Assembly (NCBI GenBank): GCA_049324235.1
Contig: JBMOLJ010000062.1
Location: forward strand, 1 to 64,000
Direction: 5' to 3'
Source: UBA1431 sp049324235
Lineage (GTDB): Bacteria; Bacillota; Clostridia; Christensenellales; UBA1431
Length of the DNA: 64,000 nucleotides
Shown here: one piece after another, positions 24,391 through 32,403 of the stretch
Numbering within the stretch: the stretch's first letter is position 1
How the letters are laid out: each line of letters begins with the position of its first letter
Notes under the pieces: model-generated
Databases searched by the model: none
What the model was told of the DNA's origin: nothing
The model's input: the letters and a program-made list of their open reading frames with translations, nothing else
Program-made: the position numbers and the translations under genes

Positions 24391-24420
24391 AAAAAAGACA
24401 CCTCAATTTCTCAGGGTGCA
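24391..24420 (-). terminator. Probable terminator after the DUF421 gene
   Basis: A stem of about eight pairs with one mismatch (CACCCTGA with TTGAGGTG on the minus strand) precedes a run of six T, 20 bases after the stop at 24439. Confidence 0.5.
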
Positions 24421-24438
24421 TTTCATTTTTTATAAGCG

Positions 24439-25137
24439 CTATCCCAAATTTATTTCGTTTTTGTCGCTCTGGGTGTACAGGTTGACGAACAACTGCCCGC
24501 CGCTTTCGACCTCGGCATAGAATACGTCTCCCGGCTCGCATTTGAAGCTCTTAGTCAGCTGTTCCACAAGCCATTTTTCAGTATAACCTGCGGCTTCGAG
24601 CATGTCGGGATATACCGCTCCGTCCATAATTACGGGAAATGTGAAACCCGCTTCTGCTACAGGCAGGTTCATGTCCTTCACCGTAACGGGCCTTGCGCTG
24701 TTTTTCGGGATAACCGATATGCTGCCTCCGAGTTCGAGCACGGCAAAGTTTACGTCCGACACTTTCGAGTACCCCTGCGCCCTTAAAAGCGACAGGAGCG
24801 AATAGATGCTCATGTGGTTTTTGCGCAATTCCTGCTTATTGATAATACCGTTTGACACCAGTATGGAGGGTTTATAATCCGCCCTGTAAAACTTCTTTTT
24901 AAGAGACATCCTGCCGATGATGATAATGCTTATGATCAGGATGATGGCCCCGATTGCTGTTTTGAATATATCCTTGCTAACCAGCGGCTGCGCTATGACG
25001 TTGGATACAATCATCAGTATACCTATATCAAAAGCCGAGAACTGAAGCAACGACTTTTTCCCCAGAATAAGGGATACAATCCATATGCCCAGGACCATGA
25101 TGACGCAGCGGACGATGTAAACCAGCAAAGACTCCAT
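24439..25137 (-). CDS. DUF421 membrane protein (YetF/YrbG type)
   Basis: 232 residues. Three N-terminal membrane helices (4-25, 33-50, 57-78) are followed by a soluble domain with the family blocks KPSILVSNGIINKQELRKNHMS near 93 and the second half VIMDGAVYPDMLEAAGYTEKWL near 168. Function unknown in general; spore-forming bacteria often have several such proteins, and SpoVAE-like germinant roles have been proposed for some relatives. It follows the DUF4363 gene, its usual partner, by 17 bases. AAGGGAG lies 10 bases before the ATG at 25137. Confidence 0.9.
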   Translation of the reverse strand: MESLLVYIVRCVIMVLGIWIVSLILGKKSLLQFSAFDIGILMIVSNVIAQPLVSKDIFKTAIGAIILIISIIIIGRMSLKKKFYRADYKPSILVSNGIINKQELRKNHMSIYSLLSLLRAQGYSKVSDVNFAVLELGGSISVIPKNSARPVTVKDMNLPVAEAGFTFPVIMDGAVYPDMLEAAGYTEKWLVEQLTKSFKCEPGDVFYAEVESGGQLFVNLYTQSDKNEINLG

Positions 25138-25154
25138 GCATTTTGAACTCCCTT

Positions 25155-25532
25155 TCAAGGTTTTGGCGCGACAGAGGTTATGTTTTCAAACAGGTAGATC
25201 GACGCCGCCCCTTCCTTCACAACCTCCTCCATATCCCGCTGCTGCACGGCAAGGTTAAACCTGAGCAGATATATATTGAGGAAAGAGTAATCGGACTCGC
25301 CATATTTCACCGCGACGACGGAATTGCCGCTGTCCCACAGCTTTTGGACCCTTTCCGCTTCCTTGCCGGCATTTTCCCAGTCGGCTGCCCGGGCATAGCG
25401 CATCGTTTTTTCAATCGATTCCCTGAAGCTGTCGTCCCTCCAGTTGAACGATACCTGCTGCCAGACAAAGATGATAAAAAATATGGTGACAAACAATCCG
25501 CCAAGCCAGAATAAGACCGTTCTCTCTTTCAT
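25155..25532 (-). CDS. DUF4363 membrane-anchored protein
   Basis: 125 residues: a membrane anchor at 6-27, then a helical domain with FRESIEKTMRYARAADWENA and YLLRFNLAVQQRDMEEV. This pattern fits DUF4363, commonly paired with DUF421 in Clostridia. GGAGATAAA places the start at the ATG at 25532, within a longer open frame. The domain after the anchor is probably outside the cell. Confidence 0.85.
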   Translation of the reverse strand: MKERTVLFWLGGLFVTIFFIIFVWQQVSFNWRDDSFRESIEKTMRYARAADWENAGKEAERVQKLWDSGNSVVAVKYGESDYSFLNIYLLRFNLAVQQRDMEEVVKEGAASIYLFENITSVAPKP

Positions 25533-25780
25533 TTTATCTCCATTTCTACTGCGGGGTAAATGAATTACCCCTTGCAGAAATGGGATAAAATTCATTCCCT
25601 TGCGCGTGCAATCTATTTTTTGCATGCGCAAAAAATATGCACATGCGCTAAAGTCTTTCAAGAAATCTTCGATTTCCTTTCAAGACTTGGTCTCCATATC
25701 CTATTTTTGCTATTGAAGTAGTTTCCCCAGGAAGCTGGAATTATACAAAGCAGGCAGATCCCTGCCGAAAAAACGCATGC

Positions 25781-25820
25781 AAAAAAGTCCGGCGGCTTAA
25801 AATGCCGTACGGACTTTGTT
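25781..25820 (-). terminator. Terminator after the GyrI-like gene
   Basis: AAAGTCCG and CGGACTTT close a stem that contains an inner CGGC/GCCG stem; on the minus strand six T follow. It lies 27 bases after the stop at 25847. Confidence 0.8.
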
Positions 25821-25846
25821 AAAATGGTTTACCTGTGTTTATCCCT

Positions 25847-26482
25847 TCATTTCCCTGCAACCGGATGCCTGAGCACCGTTTTCATATTTTCCGGTTTGCC
25901 CTTTCTTGGGTCGGACAGGTAGATTTCGTGATGCTTCCCTCCCGCGCCTACCATGTCCCGCAGCCCCTCCTGTTCCATGAACGCTGTCATTTTGTCCATC
26001 GACCGGGGTTCTTCAGCGTACGGCCCCATATGCATGATCTGCACGCACAGGCCTTCTTCAAAATCGCCAAAACACGCATTATCGGGGTTTAGCTCCGGCT
26101 TTTTCTTTTGCAGCTCGCTGCATGCCCATTGAAAAACCCCTGCGTCAACGAATTCGGGCTGGCGGATCATAACGGTCCATTTCCAGTTTTCCCTCTTTTC
26201 AAAGGAAAAACCGCCTTCGTCGATCCACCACAAGCCCTCGAGCGGCGGAACAACATATTCAAAATACCCTTCGGGCTGGTTTCCCTTCATCTTGCTCATC
26301 TTGACCGTGTACGTCAGGCCGTAGAGCAGCTCAACTGCCTGCTGAAAATGGCCGCCGTTCGGATCGCCGCTGCCGTCAGCCATGATGAACTGCATGGGCG
26401 GGACTTCAATCAAAACCGGCTTATCCTTGGGCAAATAAAGGTCCTTATACTCTTTTTTGTAATCAAACGCTTTTGCGGACAT
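25847..26482 (-). CDS. GyrI-like small-molecule-binding domain protein
   Basis: 211 residues, no membrane segment. The pattern KPVLIEVPPMQFIMADGSGDPNG near residue 19-41, FEYVVPPLEGLWW near 75 and VQIMHMGPYAEEPRSMDKM near 150 is that of the GyrI-like (SOUL/AraC effector) fold seen as a stand-alone protein. These proteins bind or hydrolyse small molecules; the ligand here is unknown. GGGGGGATAAGC precedes the ATG at 26482, so the upstream extension is rejected. The next gene upstream ends 22 bases away. Confidence 0.82.
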   Translation of the reverse strand: MSAKAFDYKKEYKDLYLPKDKPVLIEVPPMQFIMADGSGDPNGGHFQQAVELLYGLTYTVKMSKMKGNQPEGYFEYVVPPLEGLWWIDEGGFSFEKRENWKWTVMIRQPEFVDAGVFQWACSELQKKKPELNPDNACFGDFEEGLCVQIMHMGPYAEEPRSMDKMTAFMEQEGLRDMVGAGGKHHEIYLSDPRKGKPENMKTVLRHPVAGK

Positions 26483-26504
26483 GCTTATCCCCCCTGTCGC
26501 GTAT

Positions 26505-26909
26505 TCAACCGCAGGATTCCGGCTTGCTCCTGATCTCCAGGAGCCTTTCGCGGCTTGCGTAGGGCCGGACATAGAGTTCGTAATCCTCTTTGGAGACCTC
26601 GTTATTCCCTAAATAATCATCGAGAAATCCAGTCCTGGTTTTGAGCGCGTCGCATTCGAAATCCGTGCAGTACGCGCAGTTCTCAAAGCCTTTTTCGATC
26701 ACGCAGGGCCTTACGGGGCAGCCCGAGTCAGCATGCCGGCCCTTATTATGGCAGCCGGCGCACTCGACTTTATCAGGCGGTATTTCAAATCCGAACAGCC
26801 TTTTCCATCCCTGGCTCACTTTGATCTTGTCCTCTTCGCCCTTGATGTTTTCCGTATATGCCGGGCAGATATCGCACCTGTATCCGCATTTTGAGAGTAT
26901 TTCCTTCAT
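26505..26909 (-). CDS. DUF3795 cysteine-rich protein
   Basis: 134 residues with twelve or so cysteines in the DUF3795 layout: CGYRCDICPAY at 8-18, CAGCHNKG near 50, CPVRPCVIEKG near 64, and CAYCTDFEC near 78-86. The pattern suggests metal or iron-sulfur binding; function is unknown. GGAGG lies upstream of the ATG. It is followed by the GyrI-like gene and preceded by a second, shorter DUF3795-like gene. Confidence 0.85.
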   Translation of the reverse strand: MKEILSKCGYRCDICPAYTENIKGEEDKIKVSQGWKRLFGFEIPPDKVECAGCHNKGRHADSGCPVRPCVIEKGFENCAYCTDFECDALKTRTGFLDDYLGNNEVSKEDYELYVRPYASRERLLEIRSKPESCG

Positions 26910-26954
26910 GCCTTCTTTATCCTCCCTTTCAACGTTTGACAGTATCGCATATCC

Positions 26955-27245
26955 TCATTCTGTGCCGCATGCCTTTTTCAGGTTGCCTATTCGTTCGTTG
27001 ATCGAGTTGATGTGCTCTTCGTCGGTCCAGGAAGGGTCCTTCATCTCATACCATATTTTACAGGGCATTTCGCCGCATTCCCCGCAGTTTGCATACGCCT
27101 TGCCGTCGCAGCACGCATACATCGGACATGCCTCCCCGCCGATATGCTCGGTCCAGAACGGCCTCCCGCTGACCTCCTCGCAGCCGGGGCACTCCTTTTG
27201 GTAAGTCGGGCAACCGTCACAGAAGCACCCGCATTTATTCATCAT
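26955..27245 (-). CDS. Short DUF3795-like cysteine-rich protein
   Basis: 96 residues starting MMNKCGCFCDGCPTYQKECPGC, with CPMYACC near 39 and CGECGEMPC near 53. The spacing is like the preceding family but shorter. GGGAGG lies 9 bases before the first of two adjacent ATGs. A palindrome (ATGACA-n6-TGTCAT) at 27294-27311, at the end of the WYL regulator gene, sits just upstream and may be an operator or weak terminator. Confidence 0.8.
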   Translation of the reverse strand: MMNKCGCFCDGCPTYQKECPGCEEVSGRPFWTEHIGGEACPMYACCDGKAYANCGECGEMPCKIWYEMKDPSWTDEEHINSINERIGNLKKACGTE

Positions 27246-27308
27246 TATGAACGCCTCCCATATGCAAGTTATACCCCATACTACCATACAAAACATGACA
27301 TCTATGTG

Positions 27309-28247
27309 TCATATATCGTTCGTTTGGTTATCGTATAATTTGCAGATATTTTCAGCCATGCTTTGGATGCCACGGCGCAATGCGTCAGGCTCCAGCACCT
27401 CGACTTTATCTCCGAAGCCTAAAAGGAACCCATACAGCCATCCGCCGGGCTGCATGTGAAAAGTCACCTTCAGCCTGCCGTCCTCCGTGGGCTCGCAGGG
27501 GTTATCCATGCCAAAAATATCGGCAAGCGCATATTCCATGGACCGGTCGAACGCCGCCACGATTGCTACAATCCCTGTTTCCGACGCATCGTCCCACTCT
27601 ACCCTGTCCAATGTAAATTCACGTTTTGCGAAGACGGTATCCGTGGTTTTCACGCTGCGCATACGCCTGAGCTTGAACAGCCTGAAATCCTCCCGAAGGA
27701 GGCAATACGCATAAAGGTACCAGTTCGAATCCTTGAAGACGATCACGCAGGGCTCGACCGTCCTCTCGGTGCATTTTTCATAGCTGCAATAGGTGAAAGC
27801 AATGCGCCTGCGCTCCCTGATGGCTTTTTTTATCTCCTGTATCCTCCTGCCCAGCTGGTCGTCTTTATTCCACGGAGACAGATCAATCAGGATTTCGTTT
27901 CCGGTCGGCAGATATTCGGTTTTTCCGGCGATACCGGATATTTTATCAATCAGGAGCCTCGTCTTTTCATCCCGGGAAATGCTGTGCAGCCCTTTTAAAG
28001 CCGTGACGATGTCCACGACCTCGCCGCCGGTCAGGATGCTATTATCCAGCCTGAACCCTTCAACGATCCCTATCCCCCCGTCCGCGCCCTGATAGGTGGT
28101 AACCGGAATCCCTGCCTGCGCAATCGCGTCGATGTCCCTGTAAATGGTGCGTACCGACACTTCAAGCTTTTGTGCCAGGTCATTTGCCTTTGCTTTTTCA
28201 TGGTTCATAAGATATGTGATGATGGACAGCATTCTTTCCAGCTTCAT
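27309..28247 (-). CDS. WYL-domain (YafY/DeoR-type) transcriptional regulator
   Basis: 312 residues. The N-terminal HTH_11 domain (KLERMLSIITYLMNHEKAKANDLAQKL then VSVRTIYRDIDAI) is followed by a WYL effector domain (FKDSNWYLYAYCLLREDFRLFKLRRM near 175-200) and a C-terminal WCX extension. In these regulators the WYL domain binds nucleic acid or small ligands. GGGCGG places the start at 28247. Likely targets are itself and the cysteine-rich genes downstream; this is inferred from synteny only. Confidence 0.92.
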   Translation of the reverse strand: MKLERMLSIITYLMNHEKAKANDLAQKLEVSVRTIYRDIDAIAQAGIPVTTYQGADGGIGIVEGFRLDNSILTGGEVVDIVTALKGLHSISRDEKTRLLIDKISGIAGKTEYLPTGNEILIDLSPWNKDDQLGRRIQEIKKAIRERRRIAFTYCSYEKCTERTVEPCVIVFKDSNWYLYAYCLLREDFRLFKLRRMRSVKTTDTVFAKREFTLDRVEWDDASETGIVAIVAAFDRSMEYALADIFGMDNPCEPTEDGRLKVTFHMQPGGWLYGFLLGFGDKVEVLEPDALRRGIQSMAENICKLYDNQTNDI

Positions 28248-28290
28248 CGGGTTTCCGCCCTTCTGTGTCTCTATTGCACTATCATAACGC

Positions 28291-28320
28291 AAAAACCTGA
28301 CAATTGCATGTCAGGTTTTT
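28291..28320 (-). terminator. Terminator between the ger operon and the WYL regulator
   Basis: AAAAACCTGACA and TGTCAGGTTTTT pair over 12 bases around ATTGCA. The T run exists on both strands; on the minus strand it ends gerAA-gerAC-gerAB transcription. Confidence 0.88.
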
Positions 28321-28358
28321 AGGATTCGCCGGATTTTGTATCGTTGATTCTGTCATAC

Positions 28359-29498
28359 CTAGCCTGTTTCAGGACGCCTTCGCATGCTTCTTTTATGCGA
28401 CAACACCGGTTTGTTGCGCTTTATGCCATTTCTTATCAGGCTTATGATGAGCAGTAATACAGGTATGGCTACCGCAAAAACAGCGACGGCGTACACCCAG
28501 GTATCCATCAGGAACTCGCTGATAGCAAGACTGGACGTAAAAATATAATTGCTCATCAGAAAAGTTGCAAGCGTAACGGCTATTATAAACGGACTGGTTT
28601 TTTTCGTGTTGAAAACTTTAGCAAGGATCATTATGGAGGCATAAAGCAGCACGATTACCTTTATCAATACGGATAACGAAATGGCAGAATCCGGTATTAT
28701 TTCCAGTTTCACCGGATAGCCAATGAAAAAAGACTGATGTATTGGAAAAATGTATCTGCCCAGCATTGATCCGCCAAGAACCATAAGGGCTCTGAGCATC
28801 TGCAAAGTAATCACACCGGTCACTATCCCCGTACCCGCATACAGCGGTTTTTGTATTGCGTTCACGTCTGCGGTCAGCGGGAAAAGCATCAGAAAAGCAA
28901 CCATACCCCCGTAGTTTAGGATCAAAGGGTAAAATGCATCCTTTACTATAGGCAATGCATCGATGGGAATGATGGGATTAATGTTATCCATTTTCATTGC
29001 GCCGGCATCAAAAATATTTACAAACACAAATGCTAAAAGTATGATCCAGACAAAAATCTCGGCTGTACGGCCTATCACTCTTATCCCCTTAAAAAGCGCG
29101 TATATGGTAATAATGCCCAAAACGGCTATTACAAACCATCTCGGACTATATATATAATTACTCAGAAGAATAAAACCGTCGTAGTTATACACTGTCAAAG
29201 CGGCATCCGCCATTAAAAACAAGGCATACAGTATGGATAAGACGCTCCCTGCAAATCTGCCGAAACAGTTGTTGCATATGGTTGTAAGAGGCGTTTTCCC
29301 ATTTAGTTTATAAATCTGGAGATAGCTCGAAAGCAGCAAAAACCCGCCGATACCCGCCAGGATATAGGCTATCCAGTTATGCTGCGGATCGTTCCGCGTG
29401 ATCAAAAGAATCATTGAATCACCAAAAACAAACACCATCAGAAGCATGCTCAGCTGGCGGGGGTTTAAACGTGATGAATTTGCCTGATTATCCGCCAT
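28359..29498 (-). CDS. gerAB: Spore germination permease, GerAB family
   Basis: 379 residues with ten predicted membrane helices and an APC-like start (LNPRQLSMLLMVFVFGDSMILL). The family segment TPLTTICNNCFGRFAGSVL near 70-90 is present. In germinant receptors this B subunit binds the germinant. It is the last gene of a gerAA-gerAC-gerAB operon and starts one base after gerAC. Located in the inner membrane of the spore. Confidence 0.93.
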   Translation of the reverse strand: MADNQANSSRLNPRQLSMLLMVFVFGDSMILLITRNDPQHNWIAYILAGIGGFLLLSSYLQIYKLNGKTPLTTICNNCFGRFAGSVLSILYALFLMADAALTVYNYDGFILLSNYIYSPRWFVIAVLGIITIYALFKGIRVIGRTAEIFVWIILLAFVFVNIFDAGAMKMDNINPIIPIDALPIVKDAFYPLILNYGGMVAFLMLFPLTADVNAIQKPLYAGTGIVTGVITLQMLRALMVLGGSMLGRYIFPIHQSFFIGYPVKLEIIPDSAISLSVLIKVIVLLYASIMILAKVFNTKKTSPFIIAVTLATFLMSNYIFTSSLAISEFLMDTWVYAVAVFAVAIPVLLLIISLIRNGIKRNKPVLSHKRSMRRRPETG

Positions 29499-30689
29499 TT
29501 ATTTAATATGAATCCTTTCGTAGGCCAGATTGGTACTGAATTCTGTTATTCTGGCGTTTACTTCCACTTCAACCGGGAGTGTTTCAAAGATGGTATCCCA
29601 GTTGTCCTTGATCTTGTCCCAGTAGGCAGGGTCGGTCTGATAAATCTTGTGCCCGAATCCGAAAATATCGCTTTTGTATTCATGCTGTACCTTCGCTATC
29701 ACCTCTTCCAGCCTCTTTTTTATACTGGCGCCTGCAGCGTCGACCATTGTTTTTACAGTGGAACCGTTTACGGGGAATTCGCCGTTTATGGTATTTATAC
29801 CGCAACCACCCGTAGTATCAACCTTAATGTGAATAGAAGGTTTCCCGTCTTTAATAACAGGCTCGATGCTTGTGTCGTGTCCCAGAAACTCGTAGTTGAA
29901 ATACTTGCCTGTTATAGGGTTGATGAGATCCCAAACCACTTCGGTCGGGTTATTTTGAATTATGTTGAGCAGAACGGTTTCGTCCGGATCAAGCCATCCA
30001 ACCAGTTTATCGCCTTTAAATACCGCTGCTCCCCGCACATCCATTTGCATCAGGTTGCTTTGGTCGCTGCCCTCCCTGAACTGGAAAACGCCGGCTGTTG
30101 CTTCCTCCCCTTCCGTATTGATTTTTGTCAGCAGATCATAAACGCTAATCTCATATGACTGCGACGTAGCTTTGGTGTTTCTGACGGTTTCGGCAATATG
30201 CTTTGCCGGTATCTTCTCTGCTTCACTGTCCGTCCAGAGTACGGTGCTTGCTCTGACGCCTTTGCTGATTACCACCAACTGGTTGACATCGTATTCATGA
30301 TCCCTGTCGATGAAATCCATAAAATCCGCTATTCCCTGTTTTGCCACTTCTTCACTTATTACGAGCAGAAGCACATGATTGAAATAGCCACTTTTGGGAA
30401 GAACCAAACTAAAGAGGTTTCGGACATCGTACATCATTGAATGTGAGGCGAGGTATATGTTTAAAACCGCCTTCTCTTGAGTTGTGCCTTGTGCTTCAGT
30501 CATTCCCATTGCGGATGCCTTGACAAGCTGTACGGATACGTCGAGCAGGTCGCCGGACATGTCAACTCCCACCGCGGAAACGATTGCGAGTGATCTTAAC
30601 GGCCGGTTGCTCCAGCAGCCGGTTAAAAAGACAATGAGCGAAAGGATAATTGCTGCGATTTTACGGCGGACATTAAGCCGCTTTTTCAC
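29499..30689 (-). CDS. gerAC: Spore germination lipoprotein, Ger(x)C family
   Basis: 396 residues with a signal peptide and lipobox (IVFLTGC, cysteine near residue 24), then the GerAC pattern RPLRSLAIVSAVGVDMSGD, SHSMMYDVRNLFSLVLPKSGYFNHVLLLVISEEVAKQGI. This C subunit is lipid-anchored to the inner spore membrane. It overlaps gerAA by 4 bases (ATGA type) and abuts gerAB. Confidence 0.93.
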   Translation of the reverse strand: MKKRLNVRRKIAAIILSLIVFLTGCWSNRPLRSLAIVSAVGVDMSGDLLDVSVQLVKASAMGMTEAQGTTQEKAVLNIYLASHSMMYDVRNLFSLVLPKSGYFNHVLLLVISEEVAKQGIADFMDFIDRDHEYDVNQLVVISKGVRASTVLWTDSEAEKIPAKHIAETVRNTKATSQSYEISVYDLLTKINTEGEEATAGVFQFREGSDQSNLMQMDVRGAAVFKGDKLVGWLDPDETVLLNIIQNNPTEVVWDLINPITGKYFNYEFLGHDTSIEPVIKDGKPSIHIKVDTTGGCGINTINGEFPVNGSTVKTMVDAAGASIKKRLEEVIAKVQHEYKSDIFGFGHKIYQTDPAYWDKIKDNWDTIFETLPVEVEVNARITEFSTNLAYERIHIK

Positions 30690-32227
30690 GATTCATTCCC
30701 CCTTCTCGGGATATCCTGCGCAATTCCTTTTGGCCTGTTTTTCATATTCTTCAGGGCGGTTCTAATAAACGTATCCTTCATGCCCGAAGCGTCCCATGGG
30801 GACAGGGGGGACATGTACGGGACCGAGAATGATGTAAGCGAGCACATATGGAAAAGCAACAGGGCGGAAAACATGATGATTCCGCAAAGCCCGAAGACAG
30901 TCGCCGCAAATATATAGCCTAACCGCAGAATCGATACGGTATCCAGTAAGCCTGAATTTATAAAGCTGGTAATTGCCGTAAGGGCAATGACAATAACGAC
31001 AAGGTTACTGACAAAGCCCGCTTTCACCGCGGCATCTCCCAGGATCAGTGCGCCGACGATGCTTACCGTCTGGCCGATGCCTCTGGGCATGCGCATACTC
31101 GCCTCTCGGATCATTTCGAAGGAAACGAGCATCAACAATACTTCCAGCATCGTATCCAGGGGTATTCTTTCCTGGCCGGCAGCGGCGGTGATCAAAAGGT
31201 CATAAGGCATGACCTCATGGTGGAAATTCAAAAAGGCAATATAAAACGAAGGAAGCAGCATCGTGAGTAAAAATGAAAATACTCTGATCATTCTTAGGAT
31301 TGTAGCAAAAAATGGCTTATTGAAATAATCCTCGCTGTTTTGTATGGTTTCGGAAAAAAGAAACGGTACCGTAAGCGCCATCGGCGCTCCGTCACACAGT
31401 ATTGCAACCCTGCCTTCCAGGATTTGGGCGGCAACGACATCCGGCCTTTCATGGCTCCCCGCCAAGGGGAAGACCGTATAAGGGTTATCCCCAATGAATT
31501 CACCCACAAAATTGATGTCCAGCACCGCGTCGATATTGATCTTTGCGATCCTTTGCTTGACTTCATCAACGATTTCTTTCTTAGCGACACTACCTAAATA
31601 ACAAACAAACACTTTTGTGTTGGTGCGGTTTCCGAGTTTTATCTGCTCCGATTTTAAATCCGGGCTTTTTATGACTTTTGTGAGAAGGGACAGGTTTACC
31701 GAAGCGCTTTCAACGAACCCTTCTTTCGGGCCCCGTACGGTGCTTTCCAGAACCGGAGTTTGGATATCGCGTTCATTGAAGCCCTCTATCGATATGCCCA
31801 GGGCGATATCTTCCTTGTCAAGAAACAATATGACATGACTGTTGAACATCAATTCAACGGCGCTTTGCATGTCTGATATCTCAATAAGCTTGCACGGCAG
31901 AATCAATTTGTTTTTAAACTGTTCTATATCTATATCCTTATTTGCTTTTTGGTTCTCAAATTCCAGAATGGGTTTAAGGATACCCAGCTCCAGCCTGTCA
32001 TAACTGATCAGATCTTCGATGAAAGTGATTAAAAGCTTTCTGCCCTTAACCGTAATTTGCCTTCTTATCAGATTGCTGCAGTTAAAAAAAGTATGTTCCA
32101 GCGAGGAAACAACTTTATCAATGGACTTCGGGATTTTCTCTGCAGGCTTTTTTTCGGGTTCCTGTCGTTTATTTGTTTTAAACAGGCTGCCCCAAAACCT
32201 GATTTTTCGTATGATATAGCCGAACAT
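30686..32227 (-). CDS. gerAA: Spore germination protein, GerAA family
   Basis: 513 residues. A soluble N-terminal domain (33-295; SNLIRRQITVKGRKLLITFIEDL, GRVAILCDGAPMALTVPFLFSE) precedes membrane helices from about 310 to 480, including PRGIGQTVSIVGALILGDAAVKAG near 395-418, the most conserved segment of the family. Length is normal, so this is the intact counterpart of the short fragment at 21664. AAGGGTAAGG lies just before the ATG. Expression in the forespore is expected; no sigma-G site could be called with confidence. Confidence 0.95.
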   Translation of the reverse strand: MFGYIIRKIRFWGSLFKTNKRQEPEKKPAEKIPKSIDKVVSSLEHTFFNCSNLIRRQITVKGRKLLITFIEDLISYDRLELGILKPILEFENQKANKDIDIEQFKNKLILPCKLIEISDMQSAVELMFNSHVILFLDKEDIALGISIEGFNERDIQTPVLESTVRGPKEGFVESASVNLSLLTKVIKSPDLKSEQIKLGNRTNTKVFVCYLGSVAKKEIVDEVKQRIAKINIDAVLDINFVGEFIGDNPYTVFPLAGSHERPDVVAAQILEGRVAILCDGAPMALTVPFLFSETIQNSEDYFNKPFFATILRMIRVFSFLLTMLLPSFYIAFLNFHHEVMPYDLLITAAAGQERIPLDTMLEVLLMLVSFEMIREASMRMPRGIGQTVSIVGALILGDAAVKAGFVSNLVVIVIALTAITSFINSGLLDTVSILRLGYIFAATVFGLCGIIMFSALLLFHMCSLTSFSVPYMSPLSPWDASGMKDTFIRTALKNMKNRPKGIAQDIPRRGNES

Positions 32228-32403
32228 ATCCTTACCCTTTAACGCAGAAGCGTATTCGTGTCTATTATCTGTAGAAAGGAATGCCGTTATGTTTTATTTT
32301 CCTGTTAATATTTACTTGTTAAGGCTTGTCGAATAAAGGGTTTTTCGTATTAATAGTGAATTATTATTAAAAACCATAAATAAATCATTTGGGGTGAAAT
32401 GCC